Positions 9,387 through 16,913 of a stretch of DNA of 39,825 bases are shown piece by piece. The notes beneath the pieces were generated by a model. The model searched no databases. It saw only the letters and a list, made by a program, of their open reading frames with translations, and was not told where the DNA came from. The translations under genes and the position numbers were made by a program. The stretch is from Parvibaculum sp964560165 (GTDB taxonomy: Bacteria; Pseudomonadota; Alphaproteobacteria; Parvibaculales; Parvibaculaceae): the NCBI GenBank assembly GCA_964560165.1, contig CAZLLB010000001.1, positions 1-39,825 of the forward strand. Reading direction: 5' to 3'. Position 1 is the stretch's first letter. Each line of letters begins with the position of its first letter.

Positions 9387-10484
9387 ATGACGAAGAAGAA
9401 GCATGTTCTGATTGCCGGTGCGTCGGGCCTTGTCGGCTATGCTGCGCTGAAGCATTTCGCGCATCTTCCCGACTATGAAGTCACCGCCGTTTCGCGCCGT
9501 AAGCCGGTTGAGACGTTCGGCGCGAATTTCGTTGCTGCTGATCTTACCGACGCGAAATCCTGCGCCGGGATTTTTGGTTCGCTGAGCGGCGTCACGCATC
9601 TCGTCTATGCAGCGCTCTATGAAAAGCCGGGCTTGATGCAAGGCTGGGTCGAAGACGATCAGATCGCCACCAATGACCTGATGCTGCGCAATCTTTTCGA
9701 GCCGCTGGAGAAGGCGGCGAGCGGCCTGCGCCATGTCGCGTTTCTTCAGGGCACCAAAGCCTATGGCGCGCATGTTCGCGCGCTCGCCGTGCCCGCCCGT
9801 GAAGACCGGGACGAGTTGCGTACGCAGAAGAATTTCTACTGGCAGCAGGAAAACTACATCCGCGAGAAGAGCGCTGGCCGCTCGTGGGCCTGGACGATCT
9901 TTCGTCCGCAAATCATTTTCGGCATGTCACTCGGCAGCGCCATGAACCTGATCCCCGCCATCGGCGTTTATGGCGCGTTGCTGAAAGAGCAGGGCAAGCC
10001 GCTCGCTTTTCCCGGCGGCACCGGCGCGGTGCTTGAGGCGGTTGATAGCGATCTTCTGGCCCGGGCAATCGCCTGGGCGGGGGAGGCGGAGGCAGCCCGC
10101 GATCAGGCTTTCAACGTCACGAATGGCGATGTCTTCGTTTGGCAGAATGTCTGGCCGGCCATAGCTGATGCGCTCGGCATGGAGCCGGGGCCCGCTCAGC
10201 CGCAATCGCTGGGGAGCACCATGCCCGCACGCGCCGCAGATTGGGATCGCCTTCGCACCAAACACAATCTCGCTTCGCCCGGCCTCGACGCCTTTATTGG
10301 TGAGTCCTTTCACTATGCCGATTTCTGCATGGCTTATGGCGTGGAGCGCAGCGTGCCGCCGGCCATCGTTTCGACGGTGAAGATCAGGAGGGCCGGATTT
10401 CACGATGTCATCGACACGGAAGATATGTTCCGAAAATCCTTCCGCGAATTTCAGGATGCGCGGCTCTTACCCCCCAGAGGCTGA
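9387..10484 (+). CDS. PRISE-type SDR (progesterone 5-beta-reductase/iridoid synthase-like NADPH-dependent enone reductase)
   Basis: This 365-residue extended short-chain dehydrogenase has an N-terminal Rossmann motif (VLIAGASGLVGYAAL, residues 7-21). The sequence has the PRISE signature: LQGTKAYG with Lys124, and NFYWQQENYI with Tyr151. These correspond to the catalytic Lys and Tyr of plant progesterone 5-beta-reductase, where the Tyr lies in an NFYYxxED motif. Family members reduce the C=C bond of activated enones with NADPH; bacterial substrates are largely unknown. A strong ribosome site (GGGAGGG) precedes the ATG. It is followed after two bases by a crotonase, so the two probably act in one degradative route for an unsaturated or cyclic ketone or acid. 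The pathway is inference. Confidence 0.8.
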   Translation: MTKKKHVLIAGASGLVGYAALKHFAHLPDYEVTAVSRRKPVETFGANFVAADLTDAKSCAGIFGSLSGVTHLVYAALYEKPGLMQGWVEDDQIATNDLMLRNLFEPLEKAASGLRHVAFLQGTKAYGAHVRALAVPAREDRDELRTQKNFYWQQENYIREKSAGRSWAWTIFRPQIIFGMSLGSAMNLIPAIGVYGALLKEQGKPLAFPGGTGAVLEAVDSDLLARAIAWAGEAEAARDQAFNVTNGDVFVWQNVWPAIADALGMEPGPAQPQSLGSTMPARAADWDRLRTKHNLASPGLDAFIGESFHYADFCMAYGVERSVPPAIVSTVKIRRAGFHDVIDTEDMFRKSFREFQDARLLPPRG

Positions 10485-10486
10485 TC

Positions 10487-11296
10487 ATGAGCGAAGTTTC
10501 CTACAATGTGAAAGGCGCGGCGGCGATCATCCGTTTCGAGCGTCCCGACAAGCTCAACGCCTTCACTTATCAAATGCTGAACGATTTCCGTTCCGCCGTG
10601 AAGCGCGCCGAAGCTGACCCCGATGTCTTCGGTATCATTATCACCGGAGCGGGGCGCGCCTTCAGCGCGGGCCTCGACACAGGCGCGTTGACGGCAACGG
10701 CCGCGCAAGGTTCGTCTTCCGGGCGTAATGTCCAGCGTGATGATGGCGAGTTGCCAGCGCTCTTTTCCTATCTGCTTCAGATCGAGAAGCCCGTTATCGC
10801 CGCAGTCAACGGCGTCGCGGCGGGCGGCGGCTTTGTGCTGGCTATGATGTGCGACCTGCGGTTTTGTGCGGAGGAAGCGAGCTTCACCACCGCCTTTTCC
10901 CGCCGTGGCCTCGTTGCGGAACACGGCACCAGCTATCTTCTGCCGCGCCTCATTGGCACTAGTCGCGCTCTCGATCTCCTCTGGAGCGCGCGGCGCATTG
11001 ATGCCGCTGAGGCGCAACGCATCGGCTTTGCCGATCGCATCGTGCCCGGCACTCTACTTATGGAGGTGGCGCTCGCTTATCTCGCCGACCTCGCAACCAA
11101 TGTCTCGGCCCATTCCGTCGCGCAGATGAAAGCCGCGGTTTATCGCCACCTCTCCATGCCGCTGGCCGCCGCCCTCATTGACGCCGACAAGGTCACCTAT
11201 GCCGCGCTTGACCATCCGGACGCGAAAGAAGGCGTTGCCTCTTTTATCGAACGTCGTGCGCCACGCTTCGCCCCTTGGACAGGAGGGAAGAAATGA
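10487..11296 (+). CDS. Enoyl-CoA hydratase/isomerase family (crotonase)
   Basis: The protein is a 269-residue crotonase-fold enzyme acting on acyl-CoA thioesters. Seen directly: the N-terminal RFERPDKLNAFTYQM, the oxyanion-hole segments GAGRAFSAGLD and NGVAAGGGFVLAMMCDLRF, and an acidic residue in RGLVAEHGTSYLLPRLIG at the usual catalytic position. Length is normal for the family. The ATG follows the SDR stop by two bases with AGAGG upstream, and its own stop overlaps the start of the next, degraded crotonase (ATGA). This indicates an operon PRISE reductase - crotonase - crotonase remnant. Hydration versus isomerisation or ring cleavage cannot be decided from sequence alone. Confidence 0.88.
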   Translation: MSEVSYNVKGAAAIIRFERPDKLNAFTYQMLNDFRSAVKRAEADPDVFGIIITGAGRAFSAGLDTGALTATAAQGSSSGRNVQRDDGELPALFSYLLQIEKPVIAAVNGVAAGGGFVLAMMCDLRFCAEEASFTTAFSRRGLVAEHGTSYLLPRLIGTSRALDLLWSARRIDAAEAQRIGFADRIVPGTLLMEVALAYLADLATNVSAHSVAQMKAAVYRHLSMPLAAALIDADKVTYAALDHPDAKEGVASFIERRAPRFAPWTGGKK

Positions 11297-11483
11297 CGGC
11301 CAAGACTTACAAATCCATCATCTGCGAAAAATTCGGCGGGGTCGTCAGGTCGGCGTTCAGTCGCCCCGAGCATCGCAACGGTATCACGGGCAGCATGACA
11401 CTGGGGCTGGCGCGTCTTCGACGATGCCGCAAGCTCTCCGCGCGTTTCTGGAGAAACGGAAACCGAAGTTCGAGAGTCTCTAA
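11293..11483 (+). pseudogene. Crotonase remnant with a large internal deletion
   Basis: The ATG at 11293 overlaps the preceding stop codon and has a good AGGAGGGA ribosome site. The first 40 or so codons read like the start of a normal enoyl-CoA hydratase (ICEKFGGVV, FSRPEHRNGITGSMT). Near 11405-11420 the similarity stops. In another frame the last bases encode a typical crotonase C-terminus, ALRAFLEKRKPKFESL, ending at a TAA at 11481-11483. The simplest reading is a once-normal gene of about 260 codons that lost roughly 200 codons and changed frame at the junction. The start-frame product would run to the TAG near 11499 with a nonsense tail of about 30 residues, and is unlikely to be active. 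Confidence 0.7.
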
Positions 11484-11513
11484 ATCCATCTCCCTTTAGG
11501 AGAGGGGGGAGGA

Positions 11514-12269
11514 CTAAGACACCAAATTCACCGCGATGCCGCAAACATCGAAACTGCCGCCCTTTACAGCCAGCCCCTGCGCCTTTGCCGCCTCCAGCAC
11601 CGGCTTTGCATCGCGCACCGCAATATCGATGGCCACGACACCCGTGCCATCCGCATCAACCGGCGGCACGAATTTGATGGCGCCCTTAGTCAGCCGTATC
11701 ACCCCACCCTCAACCGGCGATTCCAGCAAATCGCCCCAACGTTTGGCCGCCGCTTCGGGGGCGCGATCCTGTATCGTCACCGACGTCAATCCGACGACGT
11801 TCTCCGCCGCTTTGGCGTTGCGCCACTCGCGCCCGGCAGGAGGCCAATCGCCATCCGTCTCAAGATAGTCGGCCACGCCGCCAACGGAATCGATCGACGT
11901 CAGCACACCATTGAAATCGCCCGGATGGAAATGCGTGAAAGTATATTTCTTGTCCTGATGTTCCGCGATCTTGCGTATGCCGAGCTTCTCCATCCGCGCG
12001 CGATGCGTAAGCGCATCCGGCGCTTGCATGATGACCATGTAGCCCGCATCGCCGCCACGCCGTTTCAGATATCGCGCGGCTGAAGCATCGTCGCGCACGG
12101 GTTGCACCACTTCGAGGAACTCGCCGCCGGCTGGAAGCACCGCGTTGACAAGGCCGAAGATCGCCACGCCCGGATCGCGATAAGCGACCTTCAGACCTAG
12201 CACCGCCTCGAGTCGTTGTACGACGGGCTCAAGTTCCCTTGCGACAAGTGCAATCTGTCTGAGACGCAT
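11514..12269 (-). CDS. VOC (glyoxalase/dioxygenase-fold) family protein
   Basis: The product is 251 residues and looks like two vicinal-oxygen-chelate modules: residues 1-125 begin MRLRQIALVARELEPVVQRL and contain FGLVNAVLPAGGEFLEVVQP; a second module starts near VVGLTSVTIQDRAPEAAAKRW. The fold binds a metal in glyoxalases and extradiol dioxygenases; THFHPGDFNGVLTSID offers candidate His ligands. The start has an excellent GGGAGGAAAG ribosome site. The gene faces away from the LLM monooxygenase gene across a 177-base spacer, so the two may share control. Function remains unassigned; a lyase, isomerase or dioxygenase in the adjacent catabolic route is possible. Confidence 0.75.
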   Translation of the reverse strand: MRLRQIALVARELEPVVQRLEAVLGLKVAYRDPGVAIFGLVNAVLPAGGEFLEVVQPVRDDASAARYLKRRGGDAGYMVIMQAPDALTHRARMEKLGIRKIAEHQDKKYTFTHFHPGDFNGVLTSIDSVGGVADYLETDGDWPPAGREWRNAKAAENVVGLTSVTIQDRAPEAAAKRWGDLLESPVEGGVIRLTKGAIKFVPPVDADGTGVVAIDIAVRDAKPVLEAAKAQGLAVKGGSFDVCGIAVNLVS

Positions 12270-12291
12270 TCTTTCCTCCCGTTCAATTTTA

Positions 12292-12314
12292 TTTCCGCCC
12301 TTCCGTCGCGGAAA
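12292..12314. promoter_or_regulatory. Inverted repeat in the divergent VOC/LLM spacer, possible operator
   Basis: TTTCCGC (12292-12298) and GCGGAAA (12308-12314) are perfect 7-bp arms separated by 9 bases, 23 bases upstream of the VOC start. Position and spacing would suit a dimeric repressor controlling the divergent pair or a hairpin in the VOC leader. No regulator gene is adjacent. The LLM side of the spacer is AT-rich but shows no convincing -35/-10 pair. Confidence 0.2.
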
Positions 12315-12446
12315 TCAGGGCGGGGGTGATTTGCGTTCTCGCATCATGGATGCGCGCGCCCCAATCGCAAAATTTCGGCTTGCCTCAAGCTGAACGGGTG
12401 GGTCAGGATTAGTAAAATAAAATTACGAATTAGGGGAGTGAGGCCA

Positions 12447-13550
12447 ATGCGCTTCGGTGTGTTCTTCGAGATCAGCATTCCGCGTCCATGGAGTCCGCAA
12501 GTCGAGAGCCAGGTTTACGACAACTGCATCGAGCAGGCCGTGCTTGCCGATGAGCTCGGCTTCCATCACGCCTGGGCGGTAGAGCATCACTTCCTTGAGG
12601 AATATTCTCATTGCTCGGCGCCGGAAATATTTCTTGCCACCGTCGCAGCGAAAACAAAAAACATCCGCGTCGGTCACGGCATCAACGTCTGTGTGCCGGA
12701 GATCAATCATCCGATTCGCATTGCGGAGCGCTCCGCCGTGCTCGATCTGGTTTCGCATGGTCGCCTTGATGTCGGCACGGGCCGCAGCGCTACGTGGACC
12801 GAGCTTGGCGGTTTCCGCGCCAATCCCGACACGACCAAAGCCACATGGGCTGAAATCGTTCGCGCTATTCCGAAAATGTGGACGCAGGAACGCTACGCGC
12901 ATGATGGCATATGCTTTTCGATGCCCGAACGTGCCGTCTTGCCCAAGCCCTATCAGACGCCGCATCCGCCCCTCTGGGTCGCGGTGACGAGCCCTGGCAC
13001 GGAGATCGATGCTGCCGAACACGGCATGGGCGCGCTGGGTCTCACCTTCAACGATTTCCCCGAGCAGGAGCGTCGCGTCAACGCCTACCGCAAGATCATC
13101 AAGACCTGCGAACCGGCAGGCAGCTTCGTCAACGATCAAGTCGCCTCGGTGAATTTTCTCTACTGCCATGAGGACGCCGCCGCCGGCAATGCGACCGGCC
13201 AGCGTTTGATCGGCACCTTCGGTTATCTCGCCTCGCAACTCGTCTCGGCGCGCGAAGTTTATGCGTCGCCCTCTTATGCGAGCTTCGGCCTGCTGCCGCA
13301 GGTGCGACGCGGCTCCAATGTGCCGGGCGATACGCCGCCACTGCCGCCGGGCATGGCTATCGGCGATCCGAAACAGATCATCGCTACCTTGAAACAATGG
13401 GAATCCACCGGCGTCGATTGCGTCAACTTCCTGCTGAACGCGATGGAGACGGTGCCGCAAGCCGAAGTGCTGGCGAGCCTCCGCCTCTTTGCCAAGGAGG
13501 TTATGCCAGCCTTCCAGACCGGTCGTAAACACGCCAGCGTCGCCGAATAA
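12447..13550 (+). CDS. LLM-class flavin-dependent oxidoreductase (luciferase-like monooxygenase)
   Basis: The 367-residue product is a bacterial-luciferase-fold enzyme that would use reduced FMN or F420 to oxygenate or oxidise an organic substrate. Seen: MRFGVFFEISIPRPW at the N-terminus, FHHAWAVEHHFLEEYSHCSAPE typical of group members, and VGHGINVCVPEINHPIRIAER and the GRLDVGTGRS motif. The ATG at 12447 is preferred over the GTG at 12438 because AGGGGAG (12432-12438) is then correctly spaced. The gene is followed after 12 bases by an acetoacetate-decarboxylase-family gene with which it probably forms a transcription unit. The substrate is unknown; a Baeyer-Villiger-type or alkanal oxidation would fit the neighbours but is inference. 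Confidence 0.88.
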   Translation: MRFGVFFEISIPRPWSPQVESQVYDNCIEQAVLADELGFHHAWAVEHHFLEEYSHCSAPEIFLATVAAKTKNIRVGHGINVCVPEINHPIRIAERSAVLDLVSHGRLDVGTGRSATWTELGGFRANPDTTKATWAEIVRAIPKMWTQERYAHDGICFSMPERAVLPKPYQTPHPPLWVAVTSPGTEIDAAEHGMGALGLTFNDFPEQERRVNAYRKIIKTCEPAGSFVNDQVASVNFLYCHEDAAAGNATGQRLIGTFGYLASQLVSAREVYASPSYASFGLLPQVRRGSNVPGDTPPLPPGMAIGDPKQIIATLKQWESTGVDCVNFLLNAMETVPQAEVLASLRLFAKEVMPAFQTGRKHASVAE

Positions 13551-13562
13551 GGAAACAGACCC

Positions 13563-14306
13563 ATGCCGATTTTCGGAATGCTCAACATCGACCCGAAGTC
13601 CCACAAGCAGCCACGTGTCAAAGCACTGGCAAAGGAATCCGTCTCTATCGAGAAGGTCGAAACATTGGCCTTCACGTTTGAGGTGCAAGCACAGCCTTCC
13701 TTCGCGCTGGTCCCGCCCGCGTTGCATCCTTCGCTGCCATCCTATTGCTCGCTAAGGCTGCGCAAGCACTATGACAGCCCCTTTGGCGCTTTCACCATTG
13801 CCGAGCTATGCATGAATGCGCGGGCTTCTTCGATCTATACCGGCTATTGCCTCGGCGCCTTCACCGACAATCCCGACGCCGCGCAATGGCTGCGTGATGC
13901 ATATGGCGCACCGGTCGAGGTGGCGGAGTCCGTGTCATTGGTGAAGCGTCACTACGGCATAGAAGGCCGCGTCGAGAAAGACGGCGAAATCCTCCTTGAT
14001 GCGACCCTTGCCATGCCCGGCTATATTTCCGGCAGCGATGTCCTCTACACGCCAAACCTCAACTACGCGGAAGTCGATGGCGCGCTGAAGCTCATTCCCG
14101 GCGAGATCGAATACGCCATAAAGGACGCGAAACGCGGCGAGGCGGTCTTTCGTACCCTGAACCTCGCGGCCTTTGGCGGCGCGGCGGCGATCCCGACAAA
14201 CCACCTGCCTGCAACCTTCACGACATCAAGCCTCACCTACATGGAGGTCCGCTACGTCCTCGACCCGGCAGTCCCAGCCTTCATGGGCGCCACCAAGGTC
14301 GCCTGA
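13563..14306 (+). CDS. Acetoacetate decarboxylase (ADC) family protein
   Basis: This 247-residue protein resembles the ADC superfamily: VPPALHPSLPSYCSLRLRK, then SPFGAFTIAELCMNARASS and a C-terminal segment ending YVLDPAVPAFMGATKVA. True acetoacetate decarboxylases use a Schiff-base Lys; I could not place that residue with certainty, and many members of this superfamily are hydratases/aldolases or uncharacterised. The start has AAGGAAAC upstream and lies 12 bases after the LLM oxidoreductase stop, so the two are probably co-expressed. A keto-acid or 1,3-diketone step in the same catabolic route is the likely role, but this is inference. Confidence 0.6.
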   Translation: MPIFGMLNIDPKSHKQPRVKALAKESVSIEKVETLAFTFEVQAQPSFALVPPALHPSLPSYCSLRLRKHYDSPFGAFTIAELCMNARASSIYTGYCLGAFTDNPDAAQWLRDAYGAPVEVAESVSLVKRHYGIEGRVEKDGEILLDATLAMPGYISGSDVLYTPNLNYAEVDGALKLIPGEIEYAIKDAKRGEAVFRTLNLAAFGGAAAIPTNHLPATFTTSSLTYMEVRYVLDPAVPAFMGATKVA

Positions 14307-14362
14307 TACATTTCGGCCCTCCCGTGCACCCCGGACCAATCGCGCGAACCTTCACTATCGCC

Positions 14363-14372
14363 CCCTTAAGGG
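14363..14372. repeat. Perfect 10-bp palindrome in the spacer before the sugar operon
   Basis: CCCTTAAGGG is a perfect palindrome 57 bases after the ADC-family stop, inside a CT/AG-rich stretch similar to the hairpins at 898-917 and 11489-11503. It may be a member of a small intergenic repeat family in this genome or part of a transcript 3' end. Confidence 0.25.
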
Positions 14373-14412
14373 AGCGGTGGAGGTTCGGGCAGTGGGCCCT
14401 CGTTCGAGGCGC

Positions 14413-14440
14413 TTGACTGGCCTTAAAATCATCATAAAAC
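14413..14440 (+). promoter_or_regulatory. Candidate promoter of the CDP-sugar operon
   Basis: TTGACT at 14413-14418 and TAAAAC at 14435-14440, 16 bases apart, resemble sigma-70-type -35 and -10 elements in an otherwise GC-rich spacer. Transcription would start near 14447, about 36 bases before the first gene of the operon. The leader contains an ATG at 14469 opening a 5-codon reading frame whose stop overlaps the cytidylyltransferase start. Confidence 0.35.
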
Positions 14441-14482
14441 AGTAGCTTCTCGCCCGGATTTTACGGACATGAAGAAGGCCAA

Positions 14483-15259
14483 ATGACGAAAGTTGTTATC
14501 CTCGCAGGCGGCCTCGGCACACGTATCTCCGAAGAGAGTCAGCTCCGTCCCAAGCCAATGATCGAGATCGGCGGGCGCCCGATCCTCTGGCACATCATGA
14601 AGATCTATACCCATTATGGTATAACCGACTTCATCATTTGCCTCGGTTATCGTGGCTATATGATCAAGGAATATTTCGCGAACTACGTCCTCCATTCCTC
14701 GGACGTCACCATTGATGCGAAGACCGGCCAGATCGAATTTCATCAACACGCCGCCGAGCCCTGGCGCATCACACTTGTCAATACTGGCGACGACACCATG
14801 ACCGGCGGTCGCGTGAAACGCATACGGGATTATCTCACTCCCGGTGAGACTTTCTGCATGACCTATGGCGACGGCGTCGCCGATATCGAGATCGACAAGC
14901 TTCTGGCTTTCCACAAGGCTCATGGCAAGGAAGCGACGCTTACCAGCGTTGTACCGCCGGGCCGTTATGGCGCGCTTGAAATGCAGGGCGACAGTGTTCA
15001 GCGCTTCATCGAGAAGCCGCCTGGCGACAATGCCTGGATCAATGGCGGCTTCTTCGCTCTCGAGCCTTCCGTCATCGACCGCATCGCTGACGACGCCACA
15101 CCTTTCGAGGCGGCTCCGCTTGCGAGTCTTGCCAAGGACGGGCAGTTGCAAGCCTATCGCCACAGGGGGTTCTGGCAGCCGATGGACACATTGCGCGAGA
15201 AGAACCACCTCGAAGAGCTATGGGCGAGCGGCAGAGCGCCATGGAAGATTTGGGGGTAG
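14483..15259 (+). CDS. rfbF: Glucose-1-phosphate cytidylyltransferase
   Basis: The enzyme makes CDP-glucose from CTP and glucose 1-phosphate, the first step for CDP-6-deoxy and CDP-3,6-dideoxy sugars. The 258-residue length is standard. The nucleotidyltransferase signature LAGGLGTRISEESQLRPKPM is at residues 7-26, followed by MIEIGGRPILWHIMKIY, the YGDGVADI metal/substrate motif near 130 and RGFWQPMDTLREKNHLEELW at the C-terminus. These features separate it from dTDP- and UDP-glucose pyrophosphorylases. GAAGAAGG at 14471-14478 is the ribosome site. The next gene starts inside its 3' end, so it leads a tightly coupled six-gene operon. Confidence 0.95.
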   Translation: MTKVVILAGGLGTRISEESQLRPKPMIEIGGRPILWHIMKIYTHYGITDFIICLGYRGYMIKEYFANYVLHSSDVTIDAKTGQIEFHQHAAEPWRITLVNTGDDTMTGGRVKRIRDYLTPGETFCMTYGDGVADIEIDKLLAFHKAHGKEATLTSVVPPGRYGALEMQGDSVQRFIEKPPGDNAWINGGFFALEPSVIDRIADDATPFEAAPLASLAKDGQLQAYRHRGFWQPMDTLREKNHLEELWASGRAPWKIWG

Positions 15260-16362
15260 AGGTGCGGATCGACGGCCTCGATAAAACCTTCTGGCGCGGC
15301 AAGCAGGTTCTTCTGACCGGTCATACCGGGTTCAAGGGATCGTGGGCCACACTATGGTTATCGTCGCTCGGCGCAGAGGTGACGGGCCTCGCACTGACGC
15401 CTGAAACCGAACCCAATCTTTTCGCGCTGGCCTCGGTTCAAAATAATGTCCGTTCCCATATCGTCGATCTTCGCGACCGCGAGGCAGTGAGCGCTACAGT
15501 GCGAGCGGCAGCACCTGAAATCGTTATCCACATGGCGGCGCAACCCATTGTCCGCCGCTCCTATGTCGAACCGGTCGAAAATTTCGCAACGAACATCATG
15601 GGCACGGTGCATCTTCTTGATGCGCTGCGAAGCGTGGATTGTCTGAAGACCGTTCTCGTCGTCACAACCGACAAGGTTTACGAAAACACGGAGCTAGGTG
15701 TCGCTTTTCGAGAGGATGATCCGCTCGGCGGGCACGACCCCTATGCGGCCTCAAAGGCCGCGGCTGAAATCGTCACGTCGAGCTACGCTCGTTCTTTCTT
15801 TGAGGAGAAGGGCGTCCGTGTTGCGACGGCACGCGGCGGCAACGTCATCGGCGGCGGCGATTTCTCGCTGGACCGTATCGTGCCCGATGTCTGGCGCGCG
15901 GTGCGCGCGGGGGAGCCGGTTCTCTTGCGCAATCCGGCTGCGGCGCGCCCCTGGCAACATGTTCTCGATTGTCTCAGCGGCTATTTCTCCTTCGTGCGCG
16001 GCCTTACAGACGGCGCCAAACTGCCGGCAGCGCTCAACTTCGGCCCGCCGCATGATAGTGCGCCGCTCTCCGTCGCCGAATTGGCGGCGGCTGTTCAGGC
16101 TGCCCTTGGTGCAGGCGACAAATGGCGTCCGGCAAAGGATGCCGGGCCGCGTGAAATGATGCAGCTCGAAATCGATTCAAGCCGGGCTCGTGCCGTTCTC
16201 GGCTGGAAAGATCATCTCCCCGGGCATCTGAGCGTCGAGTGGCTTTCCGAGTGGTATCGGGGGCTGAATACGGGTGAGGATATGCGCGCGATAACGCTCT
16301 CCCAGATCGCAGCCTATGAGAAGCTTTACCGCGCGGCGAATGCGCCTCTTGGTGCTTCATGA
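15220..16362 (+). CDS. rfbG: CDP-glucose 4,6-dehydratase
   Basis: The enzyme converts CDP-glucose to CDP-4-keto-6-deoxyglucose with tightly bound NAD. The extended-SDR Rossmann motif GHTGFKGSWATLWL follows FWRGKQVLL near the N-terminus; TTDKVYEN and the YxxxK pair (Tyr175/Lys179, counted from 15220) are intact. TDK in place of the DE pair of dTDP-glucose dehydratases is typical of the CDP branch. The start is uncertain: ATG 15220, ATG 15241 and GTG 15262 are all possible. The last has a GGGGG ribosome-like stretch and would give the shortest, most family-like N-terminus. Its stop overlaps the next start as ATGA. Confidence 0.93.
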   Translation: MGERQSAMEDLGVEVRIDGLDKTFWRGKQVLLTGHTGFKGSWATLWLSSLGAEVTGLALTPETEPNLFALASVQNNVRSHIVDLRDREAVSATVRAAAPEIVIHMAAQPIVRRSYVEPVENFATNIMGTVHLLDALRSVDCLKTVLVVTTDKVYENTELGVAFREDDPLGGHDPYAASKAAAEIVTSSYARSFFEEKGVRVATARGGNVIGGGDFSLDRIVPDVWRAVRAGEPVLLRNPAAARPWQHVLDCLSGYFSFVRGLTDGAKLPAALNFGPPHDSAPLSVAELAAAVQAALGAGDKWRPAKDAGPREMMQLEIDSSRARAVLGWKDHLPGHLSVEWLSEWYRGLNTGEDMRAITLSQIAAYEKLYRAANAPLGAS

Positions 16363-16913
16363 GCAATCGCTTCGACATTCTGCCGACGCCTTTGGTCGGC
16401 GTCATGCGCCTCGATCGTATCCGCATGGGCGACCAGCGCGGCTGGCTTGAGCGCATGTTTTGTGCCGAGGAATTGAGCGCCGCTGGCTGGACATGGAGCA
16501 TAGCGCAGATCAATCGGACACTGACGCTCAACCGCGGCACGTTGCGCGGTATGCATTTTCAGAGCGCGCCTCACCTGGAGGCAAAGCTTGTGAGTTGCCT
16601 CGCAGGAGAGGTTTTCGATGTCACCGTCGATCTCAGAAAAAACTCCGCGACCTATTTGCAGTGGCATGGCGAGGTCTTGTCTGCCGACAACGCAAGAAGC
16701 CTGCTCATTCCCGAAGGCTTCGCTCATGGCTTCCAGACGCTGAGCGACAAAGTCGAGATGCTCTATTTCCATTCCGCCGCCTATGCGCCACAAGCCGAGG
16801 ACGGTTTGAGGCCAGATGATCCGGCGCTCGCTATCGCCTGGCCGCTCGCCATATCTGAAATGTCAGCGCGGGACCGCGGCCACAAATTGCTGAGCGAGAG
16901 GGCTAAACCGTGA
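16359..16913 (+). CDS. RmlC-like dTDP/CDP-4-keto-6-deoxysugar 3,5-epimerase
   Basis: This 184-residue cupin belongs to the RmlC family, which epimerises C3 and/or C5 of NDP-4-keto-6-deoxyhexoses. The typical DQRGWLERMF is at residues 25-34, LRGMHFQ holds the catalytic-type His66, and GEVFDVTVDLRK and IPEGFAHGFQTLSD follow. The C-terminal YFHSAAYAPQAEDGLRPDDP keeps a Tyr where RmlC has its catalytic Tyr. The start overlaps the dehydratase stop. In this operon the substrate should be a CDP- rather than a dTDP-sugar, and C5 epimerisation would give an L-configured sugar. Whether C3, C5 or both are inverted cannot be read from sequence. Confidence 0.85.
   Translation: MSNRFDILPTPLVGVMRLDRIRMGDQRGWLERMFCAEELSAAGWTWSIAQINRTLTLNRGTLRGMHFQSAPHLEAKLVSCLAGEVFDVTVDLRKNSATYLQWHGEVLSADNARSLLIPEGFAHGFQTLSDKVEMLYFHSAAYAPQAEDGLRPDDPALAIAWPLAISEMSARDRGHKLLSERAKP

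Noticed and set aside
12423..13727. A 434-codon minus-strand open frame over the LLM and ADC genes.
   Set aside because: It is opposite two well-recognised genes and its translation has no family features.
14483..16362. Assignment of the sugar operon to a CDP-3,6-dideoxyhexose (abequose, tyvelose, ascarylose) pathway.
   Set aside because: No RfbH/DdhC-type PLP dehydrase or its reductase is present, whereas a C-methyltransferase is.
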